DNA of 18,964 nucleotides from NCBI GenBank assembly GCA_036787815.1, contig DAIQOP010000044.1, forward strand, positions 1 to 18,964, written 5' to 3'. Source of the DNA: DATBAK01 sp036787815. GTDB lineage: Bacteria > Actinomycetota > Acidimicrobiia > IMCC26256 > PALSA-610. Below are positions 1-7,752 of the stretch, in pieces; position 1 is the stretch's first letter, and each line of letters begins with the position of its first letter. The translations under genes were made by a program, and so were the position numbers. The notes beneath the pieces were generated by a model, which had not been told where the DNA came from, did no database searches, and saw nothing but the letters and a program-made list of their open reading frames with translations.

Positions 1-355
1 GCGGTACCGCCACCTCGACGGTGAGGTCGTAGTGGACGCGGGTCGAGCCGTCGGGCTCTGCTTCGAAGCGGTACGTGCCGTCGAGCCGGCGCAACATGTC
101 GCCCTCGACGAAGTGCCACGAGAACGACGACGGGGCCTCGGAGTAGTCGTACCCGAGCACGTAGCGCACGCTCCGTCCGAGCGCGGCGGCTCGGAACTCG
201 ACCCTCGTGCCCCGGCCTTCGTCGTCGAACTCGAGCACGGTCGCGCTCTTCACGTCTTTCGCCCACTCGGGATACGACTCGAAGTCGACCGCCACGTCGA
301 AGCAGCGGTCGGCCGGCGCCTCGATGCGAATGCGCTCACTGGCCTGGTCGGCCAT
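1..355 (-). CDS. SRPBCC (START-like/polyketide cyclase) family protein, C-terminus cut by window edge
   Basis: Reading leftward from the ATG at 355-353 gives 118 codons of open frame running off the window. The start MADQASERIRIEAPADRCF and the following VDFESYPEWAKDVKSATV are the usual N-terminal strand and first helices of the SRPBCC fold, a hydrophobic-cavity ligand-binding domain. Later segments (YVLGYDY, FSWHFVEGDMLRRLDGTYRF, TRVHYDLTVEV) fit the curved sheet. Family members of this sort are about 145 residues, so perhaps 25-30 are missing. The gene overlaps the last 20 bases of the membrane-protein gene upstream, so it is probably the next cistron of the same minus-strand operon. The ligand is unknown. 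A similar order (PimB-type glycosyltransferase, small membrane protein, SRPBCC protein) is, as far as I recall, found near pimB in mycobacteria, which would favour a cell-envelope context. The fold call is firm; the role is inference. Confidence 0.85.
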   Translation of the reverse strand, partial: MADQASERIRIEAPADRCFDVAVDFESYPEWAKDVKSATVLEFDDEGRGTRVEFRAAALGRSVRYVLGYDYSEAPSSFSWHFVEGDMLRRLDGTYRFEAEPDGSTRVHYDLTVEVAVP

Positions 356-884
356 CGGACCTCCTGGGGGACGACGATCGAACCGGTGGACGGGGGCCCG
401 ACGCACGCGGCGCGCCCGGACGGGCAGCGGGTCGGCGGGGTGGGAACGTGCCGTGCCGCGCGGCCCACAACCCGGCGAGGCCGAGCGCGAGCATCGGCAC
501 GAGCGCGCTGAACGGGTTCGCCTTCACGGTCGCGACCGCGATGACGACCGACGCCGCGAGCGAACCCATCAGCTGACGACGCACCGGGGTGGGTGCAGAG
601 CCCGACGACAGGAAGAACAGGGTGGGCACGCTGATCTCGTCGCCGCGTGAGCTGCGCACGACCGCGAGCCCGAACGAGTAGGCCCAGACACCCAGCGACG
701 CCGCGAACAGCGCGAGGCTGATGACGATCGTGACGCCCTCGAGGCTCGATGCACCGAATGTCACCGCGAGCGCCGAGACCGCGAACAGCGCGGTCGTGGC
801 CCACGACCACGCCACAATCCGGTCCCGTCGACGCGGACGCTCGGACCGCTGACCCTCGGACGACGGCTCCCCTGGCACGGGCAC
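336..884 (-). CDS. Small polytopic membrane protein of unknown function
   Basis: This 182-residue reading frame ends at TGA 338-336. I set the start at GTG 884-882, five bases after the upstream glycosyltransferase stop; GTG at 878 and GTG at 815 are alternatives, and none has a strong ribosome binding site. About four hydrophobic segments are visible: around IVAWSWATTALFAVSALAVTF, EGVTIVISLALFAASLGVW, a segment around SLAASVVIAVATV, and SALVPMLALGLAGLWAA. The tail is basic and proline/arginine-rich, beginning at RHGTFPPR. I recognise no enzymatic motif. It sits between a GT4 glycosyltransferase and an SRPBCC gene and overlaps the latter, so it is likely co-translated and may support envelope lipid metabolism; that role is inferred from context only. 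Confidence 0.75.
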   Translation of the reverse strand: MPVPGEPSSEGQRSERPRRRDRIVAWSWATTALFAVSALAVTFGASSLEGVTIVISLALFAASLGVWAYSFGLAVVRSSRGDEISVPTLFFLSSGSAPTPVRRQLMGSLAASVVIAVATVKANPFSALVPMLALGLAGLWAARHGTFPPRRPAARPGAPRASGPRPPVRSSSPRRSDGRPGQ

Positions 885-888
885 GAGG

Positions 889-2046
889 CTAGCGACGTCG
901 GCGCGGCGAGCCACCGAGGCCCAGACCGTCGAGGTGACCGCGGGTGAGCGGGAGCAGCCGCTCGGTGAGCACGTCGTAGGAGAGCTCGCGCACCGCCCGC
1001 TCGCGCGCCGCGGCACCGAATCGGGCCCGCAGCGTGTCGTCGCCGAGCAGGCGGGCGAGCGCGGCACGAACCGACTCCACGTCGCGCGGCTCCACGACGT
1101 ACCCGGTCTCGCCGTCGACGACCGCCTCGTGCGACCCGCCGCTGCGTCCCGCGACCGACGGCACCCCGCACGCCGCGGCCTCCACGAACACGATGCCGAA
1201 GCCTTCCGCTTCGAGTCCACCCCACCGATCGCGGCAGAGCATCGAGAACACGTCGGCCGACGCGTAGAGCGGCGCGATCTCCTCGTCGGCAACGCGGCCG
1301 AGGAACCGCACTCGCGGGTGCACCTGGTGCGAGACCGCGAGGTCCATGAGCCGGCGCTCGTCGCGCCCGCCGCCCGCGATCGCGAGCTGGACGGAGTCGT
1401 CGAGGCCGGCCAGCGCGCGGATCAGCACATCGAAGCCCTTGCGCGGTACGAGGCGGCTCAGCCCGAGGACGAGCGGGCGCTCGGGATCGAGCCGGTACCG
1501 GCGCCGCACGTCGGCGCGCTCGGCCGGATCGATCGGGTGGAAGCGCGCCGGGTCGACACCCGGCGGGATGACGACGCGCGGCACCGGTCGCCGCGCGGTG
1601 CGGACACACGCGTCGGCCGCGTACTCCCCCGCCGCGACCACGCCGGCCGCGCCTCGCAGCACCCGACGCCCGAGCGCCGCCGATCCCGGCAGCCGGCCCG
1701 GCACCGTGATCTCCGCGCCGTGCGCGATCACGATGTAGGGCGCGCCGCGCAGACGCGGGCCGATCAACCCGAGCGGGAGCATCGGGTCGACGAAGATCAC
1801 GTCGGCGCCCACCTCGCGGGCCAACGCGTCGACCCGGCGCGAGACCGCGCGCGACGGCCAGAGCACCTTGCTCTGCACCCGCTCCACGCGGAAGGCGAGG
1901 CTCGCGTCGAACTCCGCGGCGTGGGGGTGCGGTGTGGTGAGCACCGTCGTCTCTTCGGGCGGCAGCCGTTGCCAGAGCTCCGAGAGGTACGACTGGATCC
2001 CACCCACCTTGGGCGGGAAGTCGTTCGTGACGAGGAGCGAGGCCAC
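889..2046 (-). CDS. GT4-family glycosyltransferase, PimB-like (putative mannosyltransferase)
   Basis: A 385-residue GT-B fold glycosyltransferase. The N-terminus LLVTNDFPPKVGGIQSYL is the acceptor-domain opening shared with mycobacterial PimB', the phosphatidylinositol-mannoside alpha-mannosyltransferase. Other family marks are H109 in IAHGAE, PPGVD at 161-165, the phosphate-binding R198/K203 in SRLVPRKGFD, and the EX7E motif E281-E289 in EGFGIVFVEA, followed by GVPSVAGRSGGSHEAV. The length is typical. The start is GTG 2046-2044, nine bases after the MFS stop, with AGGT upstream. It probably works at the inner face of the membrane, transferring a sugar (in PimB', mannose from GDP-mannose) to a lipid or glycolipid. 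I am sure of the family and fairly sure of the PimB-like subgroup; the exact acceptor is unknown, so I give no gene symbol. Confidence 0.88.
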   Translation of the reverse strand: MASLLVTNDFPPKVGGIQSYLSELWQRLPPEETTVLTTPHPHAAEFDASLAFRVERVQSKVLWPSRAVSRRVDALAREVGADVIFVDPMLPLGLIGPRLRGAPYIVIAHGAEITVPGRLPGSAALGRRVLRGAAGVVAAGEYAADACVRTARRPVPRVVIPPGVDPARFHPIDPAERADVRRRYRLDPERPLVLGLSRLVPRKGFDVLIRALAGLDDSVQLAIAGGGRDERRLMDLAVSHQVHPRVRFLGRVADEEIAPLYASADVFSMLCRDRWGGLEAEGFGIVFVEAAACGVPSVAGRSGGSHEAVVDGETGYVVEPRDVESVRAALARLLGDDTLRARFGAAARERAVRELSYDVLTERLLPLTRGHLDGLGLGGSPRRRR

Positions 2047-2055
2047 GGCTGCGAC

Positions 2056-3282
2056 CTACGCGGGTGTGGGTTCGGCGGCGACGCCGACGGATCGCCGGCG
2101 TGCCGCGCCGGCGCGCAGCACCACACATCCGAAGGCGGCAAGCACGGCTCCCGTCGCGAACGCGGCGCGGTACCCGAGCATCTGCTGGGCTACACCGCAG
2201 ATCAGCGCGCCGAGACCCTGCGACAGATCGAAGAAGCTCGAGAACGTGCCGACCACCGCCCCCCGTTCGTGGTCGGCCACGCCGGCGAGGGCCATCACGA
2301 GGAGCGCCGGATACAGCAGCGACATCCCACCCGCGAAGATCATCGTGCCGACGATGAGACCGGCGACCGAGTGCACCGCCGAGATCACCGCGAGGCCGAC
2401 GGCACCCAGCACCAACGCGTATGTACCCGCACGGATCGGGCCGAGGCGGTCGGGCAGGCGCGCGCCGAAGACGCGGACGATGAGGATGCACACGCCGTAG
2501 ACCAGGAAGATCATCCCGGCTCCGCCGAGATGGAGCTCGCGTCGTGCGTACAGCGACACGAACGTGCTGAACCCCGCGAGGCCGATCAGGCCCAGCATCA
2601 GCACGATGCCCGGCCGGATGGCCGCCGGATGCAGCAGCTTCTGCTTCGCCGCGTCGGGGTTCCGCTCGCCCGCCGGCACGCGCGTCCCCGTCTCGCTGAG
2701 GGTGCAACCGACGATCGCCGCGACCAGCGCGAGCCCACTCGACACCAGCCACGTGAGCACGTAGCGGTGGTCGCCCAGCACGACCTCGCCGAGCGCGGGG
2801 CCGAACGCGAGACCGCCGTACACCGCGATCGACCAGTAGGAGACCGCCTCGCCGCGTCGCTCGACCGGCGCGAGATCGGTGATCATCGTCGCCGCGCCCA
2901 CGAAGAACGCCGCTTCGCCGATGCCGGTCACGAACCTCGCGACCACGAGCCAGGCGAGCGAGTCGATCAACCCGTACGACGCGATCGAGATCGAGACGAT
3001 CACGGCGCCGCCGATCACGAGCCACCGCCGGCCGGCTCGATCCCCCAACCTCCCGGCGAACGGCCGGAGCGCCACCGCGCCCACCGCGAACGCGCCGACA
3101 CCGATGCCGACCGCGACGCCGTTCCCGTGCAACCGCCCCTTCACGTACAGCGGCAGCACCGGGGTGAGCATCGCGAGCGCGAAGAAGTACGCCAGCCCCG
3201 ACGCGACGATGAGCAGGAATCGCGGGGTGATCAGCGGCGGCCGGGGGTCGGACGCGGCGGGGTCGGACGCGGGTTCGGCCAT
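2056..3282 (-). CDS. Major facilitator superfamily transporter (12-helix, DHA1-like)
   Basis: A 408-residue protein with about twelve hydrophobic helices. The loop between helices 2 and 3 carries the MFS motif A, RPFAGRLGDRAGRRW (residues 73-87), and a decayed second copy (VFGARLPDRLGP) appears in the C-terminal half, as expected for two six-helix repeats. Helix 4-5 has RFVTGIGEAAFFVGA. There is no signal peptide beyond the first helix. I chose ATG 3282; TTG 3294, overlapping the upstream TGA, is possible. The gene begins nine bases after the flavoprotein gene and ends nine bases before the glycosyltransferase. The class suggests proton-coupled uptake or efflux of a small molecule. Substrate and direction cannot be told from sequence; drug-efflux labels on such proteins are weak. 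Confidence 0.9.
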   Translation of the reverse strand: MAEPASDPAASDPRPPLITPRFLLIVASGLAYFFALAMLTPVLPLYVKGRLHGNGVAVGIGVGAFAVGAVALRPFAGRLGDRAGRRWLVIGGAVIVSISIASYGLIDSLAWLVVARFVTGIGEAAFFVGAATMITDLAPVERRGEAVSYWSIAVYGGLAFGPALGEVVLGDHRYVLTWLVSSGLALVAAIVGCTLSETGTRVPAGERNPDAAKQKLLHPAAIRPGIVLMLGLIGLAGFSTFVSLYARRELHLGGAGMIFLVYGVCILIVRVFGARLPDRLGPIRAGTYALVLGAVGLAVISAVHSVAGLIVGTMIFAGGMSLLYPALLVMALAGVADHERGAVVGTFSSFFDLSQGLGALICGVAQQMLGYRAAFATGAVLAAFGCVVLRAGAARRRSVGVAAEPTPA

Positions 3283-3290
3283 CGTCTCGC

Positions 3291-4499
3291 TCAACCGAGT
3301 GCCGCGTGCTCGAGCGCGTCGGCGAACGATCGCCGCTCCGAGATCATGCGCCGATACTGCATGACGGGGCGGGGACGGCCGAAACCGAGCGCGCCCACGA
3401 GCCGCCCGGCACGACCGAACAGCGCGACGAAACGCCGTTCGTCGAGGGTTCCGTGCGCGACGTGCAGCTCGTCGCCGGCATTGAAGCGCCCGACGCTCTG
3501 AATCTTGACGTCGTACTGATCGGACCACACGAACGGCACCGGCGCGAACGCCGCCGCCGTTCCGTCACCCACGAGCAGCCGCTCCGCCGCGGCCACACCC
3601 TGCTCGGTCGCGTTGGTCCAGTGCTCCAGCCGCATCGACTCGCCGTCGAACAGCGGGTTCGGCCAGCGGGCCGCGTCACCGGCCACGACGACGCCCGGCG
3701 CGGCAAGGCACGTCTCGTCGCACACCACACCGTCGGAGATCGCGAGACCGCTGCCCTCGAGCCAACTCGTCGCGGGGGTCACCCCGATGCCGACGACGAC
3801 GAGATCGGCCTCGATGAGCTCCCCGCCGGCCAGGCGAACGCGCTCGACCCGCCCTGCGCCTTCGATCGCCTCGACCGAAACCCCGAGCCGGAGGTCGACA
3901 CCGTGATCCCGGTGGAGCGCGGCGCAGACCGCACCGATCGACGGCCCGAGGCCGCGAACCATCGGTTGAGGCAACGCTTCGAGCACGGTGACGTCGAGAT
4001 CGCGGCCTCGACACGTGGCCGCCACCTCGGCGCCGATGAACCCCGCGCCGATCACCACCACACGCGGTCGCGCGTCGAGCCGAGCCCGAATCGCCAACGC
4101 GTCGTCGAGCGTGCGCAACACGTGCACACCTTCGAGCTCGCGACCGCTCGCGGGCGTGGGCAGTCGCCGAGGTTCCGAGCCGGTCGCGATCACGAGCCCG
4201 TCGAAGTCGACGAACTCTCCACCCTCGAGCTCTACCTTGCGGTCAGCCAGATCGAGCGCGACGGCGCGCCGCCCCAACCTCCAGTCGAGGTCGAGGTCGT
4301 CGACTCCCTGCTTGCGCAGGACCACTCCGTCGGGCTCCCACTTGCCCGACAGGAGCTCCTTCGAGAGCGGTGGCCGGTCGTACGGCAGGTGCGGCTCGGC
4401 ACCGATCGCGCTGATGCGCCCGTCGAACCCCGCGCGCCGCAGCGTCTCCGCCGCCCGCAGCCCGGCGAGCGACATGCCGACGATCGCGACGGAACGCAC
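3291..4499 (-). CDS. FAD-dependent NAD(P)H:ferredoxin/rubredoxin reductase family protein
   Basis: A 402-residue flavoprotein of the ferredoxin-reductase type (BphA4/ThcD-like). It opens with a modified FAD dinucleotide loop (VAIVGMSLAGLRAAE) and has PYDRPPLSK near residue 40, the second Rossmann loop VVVIGAGFIGAE (148-158) for NAD(P)H, ATGSEPR at 105-111, GDAARWPNP around 274-282, EHWTNATEQG at 292-301, and SDQYDVKIQSVG, which opens the C-terminal reductase domain. Such enzymes pass electrons from NAD(P)H to a [2Fe-2S] ferredoxin or rubredoxin serving a P450 or Rieske oxygenase. No ferredoxin or oxygenase gene is present nearby, so the partner must be elsewhere. The start is GTG 4499, with GGGAGG at 4506-4511, six bases upstream. 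It is first in the leftward run and diverges from the synthetase operon. Confidence 0.92.
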   Translation of the reverse strand: MRSVAIVGMSLAGLRAAETLRRAGFDGRISAIGAEPHLPYDRPPLSKELLSGKWEPDGVVLRKQGVDDLDLDWRLGRRAVALDLADRKVELEGGEFVDFDGLVIATGSEPRRLPTPASGRELEGVHVLRTLDDALAIRARLDARPRVVVIGAGFIGAEVAATCRGRDLDVTVLEALPQPMVRGLGPSIGAVCAALHRDHGVDLRLGVSVEAIEGAGRVERVRLAGGELIEADLVVVGIGVTPATSWLEGSGLAISDGVVCDETCLAAPGVVVAGDAARWPNPLFDGESMRLEHWTNATEQGVAAAERLLVGDGTAAAFAPVPFVWSDQYDVKIQSVGRFNAGDELHVAHGTLDERRFVALFGRAGRLVGALGFGRPRPVMQYRRMISERRSFADALEHAALG

Positions 4500-4539
4500 A
4501 GCAGTCCTCCCGCGCCTCGCCCGGATCAGGTCGGCGCCG

Positions 4540-4584
4540 ACACTACCTCCGGCCTCGCCCCCAACCTGACGGCCGCGTCATACT
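4540..4584. promoter_or_regulatory. Divergent promoter region with TGAC-N6-GTCATACT element
   Basis: The 129-base gap between the flavoprotein (leftward) and the synthetase (rightward) holds TGACGGCCGCGTCATACT at 4567-4584. Its TGACG/CGTCA arms (4567-4571 and 4576-4580) are perfectly inverted. CATACT (4579-4584) could serve as a rightward -10 box, giving a leader of about 38 bases before ATG 4629. On the minus strand TAGTGT (4540-4545) is a candidate leftward -10. The same arrangement occurs at 12373-12390 at nearly the same distance from a start codon. The -35 matches are poor, so a regulator may be needed for activity. Confidence 0.45.
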
Positions 4585-4628
4585 GGCGGGCCTTTTCCGA
4601 TCGCACGACCGCTTCCCGGAGCCGCGCC

Positions 4629-6779
4629 ATGCCCAGCCCGACCGACCTGCCCCGAGACGTGTCGGGTCGACCGCTCGCCCTGCGCGACGTCGACCTCGAC
4701 GTCTTCCTGCACCCCCGGTCGGTGGCCGTCGTCGGCGCGTCCGACGCGTCGCGCAAGCCGAACTCGCTCATGACCGCGCGCATCAAGGCGTTCGCCGACG
4801 CCAACGGTGCCGCGTTCTACCCGGTCACGCCCTCCTACCCCGAGGTGCGCGGGGTGCCCACGTTCGCGTCAATCGCCGACGTGCCCGGCGACATCGACCT
4901 CGCGGTACTGCTCACGGGCGCCGAACGCGTGGTCGACAACTTCGAGGAGGCGGTGCACAAGAAGGCGAAGTTCGCGGTGATCTTCTCCGCCGGCTTCTCC
5001 GAGATCGGACCCGCGGGCGAGGCGCTCGAAGCGCGGCTCACCGGTCTCGCCTCGAGCGGCGACACCCGCCTGCTCGGCCCCAACACCAACCTCAACGCCT
5101 TCTCCGACTTCCGCACCGATCTCACCGGACCGGCGATCGCGCTCGTGACGCAGAGCGGGCATCAGGGCCGGCCGATCTTCCAGGGCCAGGAGATCGGGAT
5201 CCGGCTCTCGCACTGGGCGCCCACCGGCAACGAGGTCGATCTCGAGTTCGCCGACTGGGCCCGCTACTTCGCCGACCAGCCCGAGGTCGGGGTGGTCGCG
5301 GCCTACATCGAAGGCTTCAAGGACGGGCGCTCGCTCATGCTCGCCGCCGATCACGCGGCCAAGCTCCGCAAGCCGATCGTGATCGTGAAGGTGGGCAAGA
5401 CCGACGCGGGCGCGTCCATGGCGCAGTCGCACACCGGCCACCTCACCGGTTCCGACGCGGTCACGTCTGCGGTGTTCCGGCAGTTCGGCGTCACCCGTGT
5501 CGACGGTCTCGACGAGTTGCTCGACGTCTCCGCCACCTTCGCCCGCACGCAACGCCCCAAGGGCGATGGCGTGTGCGTGTACGCGATCTCCGGGGGTACC
5601 GGCGCGCACATGGCCGACATGGCCTCGGCCGCGGGGCTGCGGATCCCCGAGCTCACGAAGAAGACCCAGAAGGTGTTGCACGACGGCCTCATCCCGTCGT
5701 ACCTCCGCGTGTCGAACCCGGTCGACTGCGGCGGCCCGCCGGTGATGACGCCGGCGGGGCGCAAGATCCTCGACGCGATCGTCGCCGACAAGAACGTCGA
5801 CGTGTTGATCGTGCCGATCACCGGTGCGCTCGAGTCGATGAGCGCGCCGATGGTGCGCGATCTCGTCGCGGTGAGCGAGTCGACCGACAAACCGATCTTC
5901 GTGGTGTGGGGCTCACCGGTCGGCAACGAGCCCGCCTACGTCGACGGGCTGCTCCAGAGCCGCATCCCGGTGTTCCGCACCTTCGCGAACTGCGTGCGGG
6001 CGGTACGCGCGTACCTCGACTACTGGGCCTTCGTCGATCGCTACGAATCGCCGTTCGACGACGCGCCGACCACACCGCTCCCCGCAGCCAAGAAGGCGCG
6101 GGCGATCCTCGCGAAGGCGGCGCCCGGCACGGCACTGAGCGAGTACGCGAGCAAGCAGGTGCTGCGCGCGTACGGCATCAAGACCACCCACGACGTGCTG
6201 TGCCAATCGGAGGCCGAGGCGGTGAAGGCCGCCAAGGCGACCGGGTTCCCGGTGGTGATGAAGGTCGCGTCACCCGACCTCCTCCACAAGAGCGACGCCG
6301 GGGTGGTGAAGGTCGGTGTCGGTTCGCCCAAGGAGGCGCGCGCCGCGTACGCCGAGCTGCTCGCCAAGGCCAAGCGGGCCGACCGCACGGCGCGCATCGA
6401 AGGCGTGATCGTGAGCGAGATGGTGAGCGGCGGCGTGGAGACACTGGTCGGCATCTCGAACGACGCGCTGTTCGGTCCGGTGGTCACCGTCGGCCTCGGC
6501 GGTATCTTCGTCGAGGTGCTGCACGACGTCACCTTCCGCGTTCCTCCCTTCCATCGAGACGAGGCTCAACACATGGTCGACGAGTTGCAGGGCGCGGCGG
6601 TGCTGCGCGGCGTGCGGGGCGCGAAGCCCGTCGACGAGCAGGCACTCGTCGACACGATCATGAAGGTGCAGCGCCTCGCGCTCGACCTCGCCGACGACGT
6701 GGCCGAGCTCGACGTGAACCCGCTCGTCGTCCGCTCCCGCGGCGTCGTCGCCCTCGACGCATTGGTGGTGCGCAAGTGA
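4629..6779 (+). CDS. NDP-forming acyl-CoA synthetase (acetate--CoA ligase family), fused alpha and beta parts
   Basis: A 716-residue single-chain protein. The N-terminal CoA-binding Rossmann part has LHPRSVAVVGASDASRKPN (residues 28-45). Next come a succinyl-CoA-synthetase-like part with GPN (150-152) and QSG (175-177), and SHTGHLTGSDAV around H268, the histidine expected to carry the phosphate. From about residue 490 a C-terminal ATP-grasp domain follows (VLRAYGIKTTHDVL, FPVVMKVASPDLLHKSD, GVVKVGV, GLGGIFVEVLHDV, ELDVNPLVV). Family chemistry is acid + CoA + ATP giving acyl-CoA + ADP + phosphate, or the reverse. The start has GGAG at 4618-4621, seven bases upstream. It leads a catabolic operon, so it probably activates the substrate acid or recovers ATP from a product thioester. 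GPNT and QSGHQGRP depart from the usual GPNC and QSGALG, which may indicate an unusual acyl group. Confidence 0.92.
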   Translation: MPSPTDLPRDVSGRPLALRDVDLDVFLHPRSVAVVGASDASRKPNSLMTARIKAFADANGAAFYPVTPSYPEVRGVPTFASIADVPGDIDLAVLLTGAERVVDNFEEAVHKKAKFAVIFSAGFSEIGPAGEALEARLTGLASSGDTRLLGPNTNLNAFSDFRTDLTGPAIALVTQSGHQGRPIFQGQEIGIRLSHWAPTGNEVDLEFADWARYFADQPEVGVVAAYIEGFKDGRSLMLAADHAAKLRKPIVIVKVGKTDAGASMAQSHTGHLTGSDAVTSAVFRQFGVTRVDGLDELLDVSATFARTQRPKGDGVCVYAISGGTGAHMADMASAAGLRIPELTKKTQKVLHDGLIPSYLRVSNPVDCGGPPVMTPAGRKILDAIVADKNVDVLIVPITGALESMSAPMVRDLVAVSESTDKPIFVVWGSPVGNEPAYVDGLLQSRIPVFRTFANCVRAVRAYLDYWAFVDRYESPFDDAPTTPLPAAKKARAILAKAAPGTALSEYASKQVLRAYGIKTTHDVLCQSEAEAVKAAKATGFPVVMKVASPDLLHKSDAGVVKVGVGSPKEARAAYAELLAKAKRADRTARIEGVIVSEMVSGGVETLVGISNDALFGPVVTVGLGGIFVEVLHDVTFRVPPFHRDEAQHMVDELQGAAVLRGVRGAKPVDEQALVDTIMKVQRLALDLADDVAELDVNPLVVRSRGVVALDALVVRK

Positions 6780-6828
6780 GGGGCCAGGCGCAGACCGGAG
6801 GCGGGGGCATGCCGGAGGTTGGAGCCGC

Positions 6829-7656
6829 ATGAGCACAGAAGACGTGGACACCGAGCTGCTGTCGCGCATCGAGGATGGCGTGTTGTGGCTCACGATCAAC
6901 CGCGCCGACGCGGGGAACGCGATCCCCTATTACGTGCGGGACCGGTTGATCGAGCTCTTCCTCGATGCGCACAGCAACCTCGAGGTGCGCGCCGTCGTCA
7001 TCACCGCCGCGGGCGAGAAGCACTTCTGCACCGGCGCCGATCTGCGCACGCGTCCGCCCGCGGCTCCCAAGCCCGAGGGTGCGCCCGAGATGGTCGTCGG
7101 CACGGCCGTGAACATGATGCGCACCGGATTCCAGCGGCTCATGGAGGCGATCCAGGACTGCCAGAAGCCGGTGCTCTGCTCGCTCAACGGCACCGCAGCC
7201 GGCGGCGGTGTGATGCTCGCGCTGGCGGCGGATCTCGTCGTCGCAGCCGACACCGCCCGCTTGATCCACGTGTTCGTGCGTCGCGGCCTCATCCCCGACG
7301 GCGGGGTCGCCTACCTGCTGCCGCGGCTCGTCGGTTTGCACAAGGCGAAGGAGCTCGTGTTCTTCGGCGACGACCTCGGCGCGGCAGACGCCGAGCGCAT
7401 CGGCATCGTGAACAAGGTCGTTCCCGCCGCGGAGCTCGAAGCGACCACGCGCGAATGGGCGACACGCCTCGCGTCGGGCCCCACCAAGGCCATCGGATGG
7501 TCGAAGCAGTTGTTGAACGACGCGATCGACGTCGACCGGCGCACGCTGCTCGTCACCGAGGCGATGCTGGTGGAGATGAACGTGCAGACCCTCGACTCCA
7601 AGGAAGGCGTCGCCAGCTTCATGGAACGTCGCCCCAGCGAATTCAAGGGTTGGTGA
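6829..7656 (+). CDS. Enoyl-CoA hydratase/isomerase (crotonase) family protein
   Basis: A 275-residue crotonase-fold protein of normal length. Oxyanion-hole segments are FCTGADLR (66-73) and the GGG at 125-127. The two glutamates of classical hydratase are missing by my alignment: the first position is M129 in GGGVML, and the second falls on a phenylalanine in HVFVRRG. Instead there is D157 in LIPDGGVAYLLPRLVG, resembling the catalytic aspartate of PaaG-type isomerases (LxPDxGG). I therefore favour double-bond isomerase or other CoA-ester chemistry over plain hydration. The start has GGAGG at 6814-6818, ten bases upstream. It lies 49 bases after the synthetase and ahead of the thiolase-like gene, in the same direction. 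The substrate is unknown. Confidence 0.92.
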   Translation: MSTEDVDTELLSRIEDGVLWLTINRADAGNAIPYYVRDRLIELFLDAHSNLEVRAVVITAAGEKHFCTGADLRTRPPAAPKPEGAPEMVVGTAVNMMRTGFQRLMEAIQDCQKPVLCSLNGTAAGGGVMLALAADLVVAADTARLIHVFVRRGLIPDGGVAYLLPRLVGLHKAKELVFFGDDLGAADAERIGIVNKVVPAAELEATTREWATRLASGPTKAIGWSKQLLNDAIDVDRRTLLVTEAMLVEMNVQTLDSKEGVASFMERRPSEFKGW

Positions 7657-7745
7657 TGGCTCAATCCCACGCGGCGAAGGCGGGAGCGAAGCGAGCGTCG
7701 AGCTCGCCAGCGAGCGCCAGCGAGCGAGAAGGCACCGTTTGGTAG
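7656..7745 (+). CDS. Possible 29-codon ORF coupled to the crotonase stop
   Basis: ATG 7656-7658 overlaps the crotonase TGA (TGATG), and a 29-codon frame runs to TAG 7743-7745, eight bases before the thiolase GTG. The peptide (starting MAQSHAAKAGAKRAS) is Ala/Ser/Lys-rich, and much of it is the translation of a GCGAGC-rich repeat. It may only carry ribosomes across the repeat to the next gene. I doubt it is a functional protein. Confidence 0.2.
   Translation: MAQSHAAKAGAKRASSSPASASEREGTVW
7681..7730. repeat. GCGAGC-rich intergenic repeat with short hairpin
   Basis: The gap between the crotonase and thiolase-like genes is filled with GCGAGC/AGCGAAGCGAGCG-type sequence. It contains a perfect six-base stem, GCGAGC (7691-7696) and GCTCGC (7702-7707), around a five-base loop, followed by a tandem ten-base repeat GCCAGCGAGC at 7706-7715 and 7716-7725. 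It resembles the short GAGCGAAGCGAGC elements scattered between genes in some high-GC actinobacteria. It has no U-run, so it is not a classical terminator. It could adjust mRNA stability between the two cistrons. Confidence 0.5.
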
Positions 7746-7752
7746 GTCCGAG

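Noticed and set aside
934..3501. Long 855-codon plus-strand open frame
   Set aside because: It lies opposite the glycosyltransferase and MFS genes, is rich in Arg, His, Asp and Glu with no domain, and is a typical antisense frame in GC-rich DNA.
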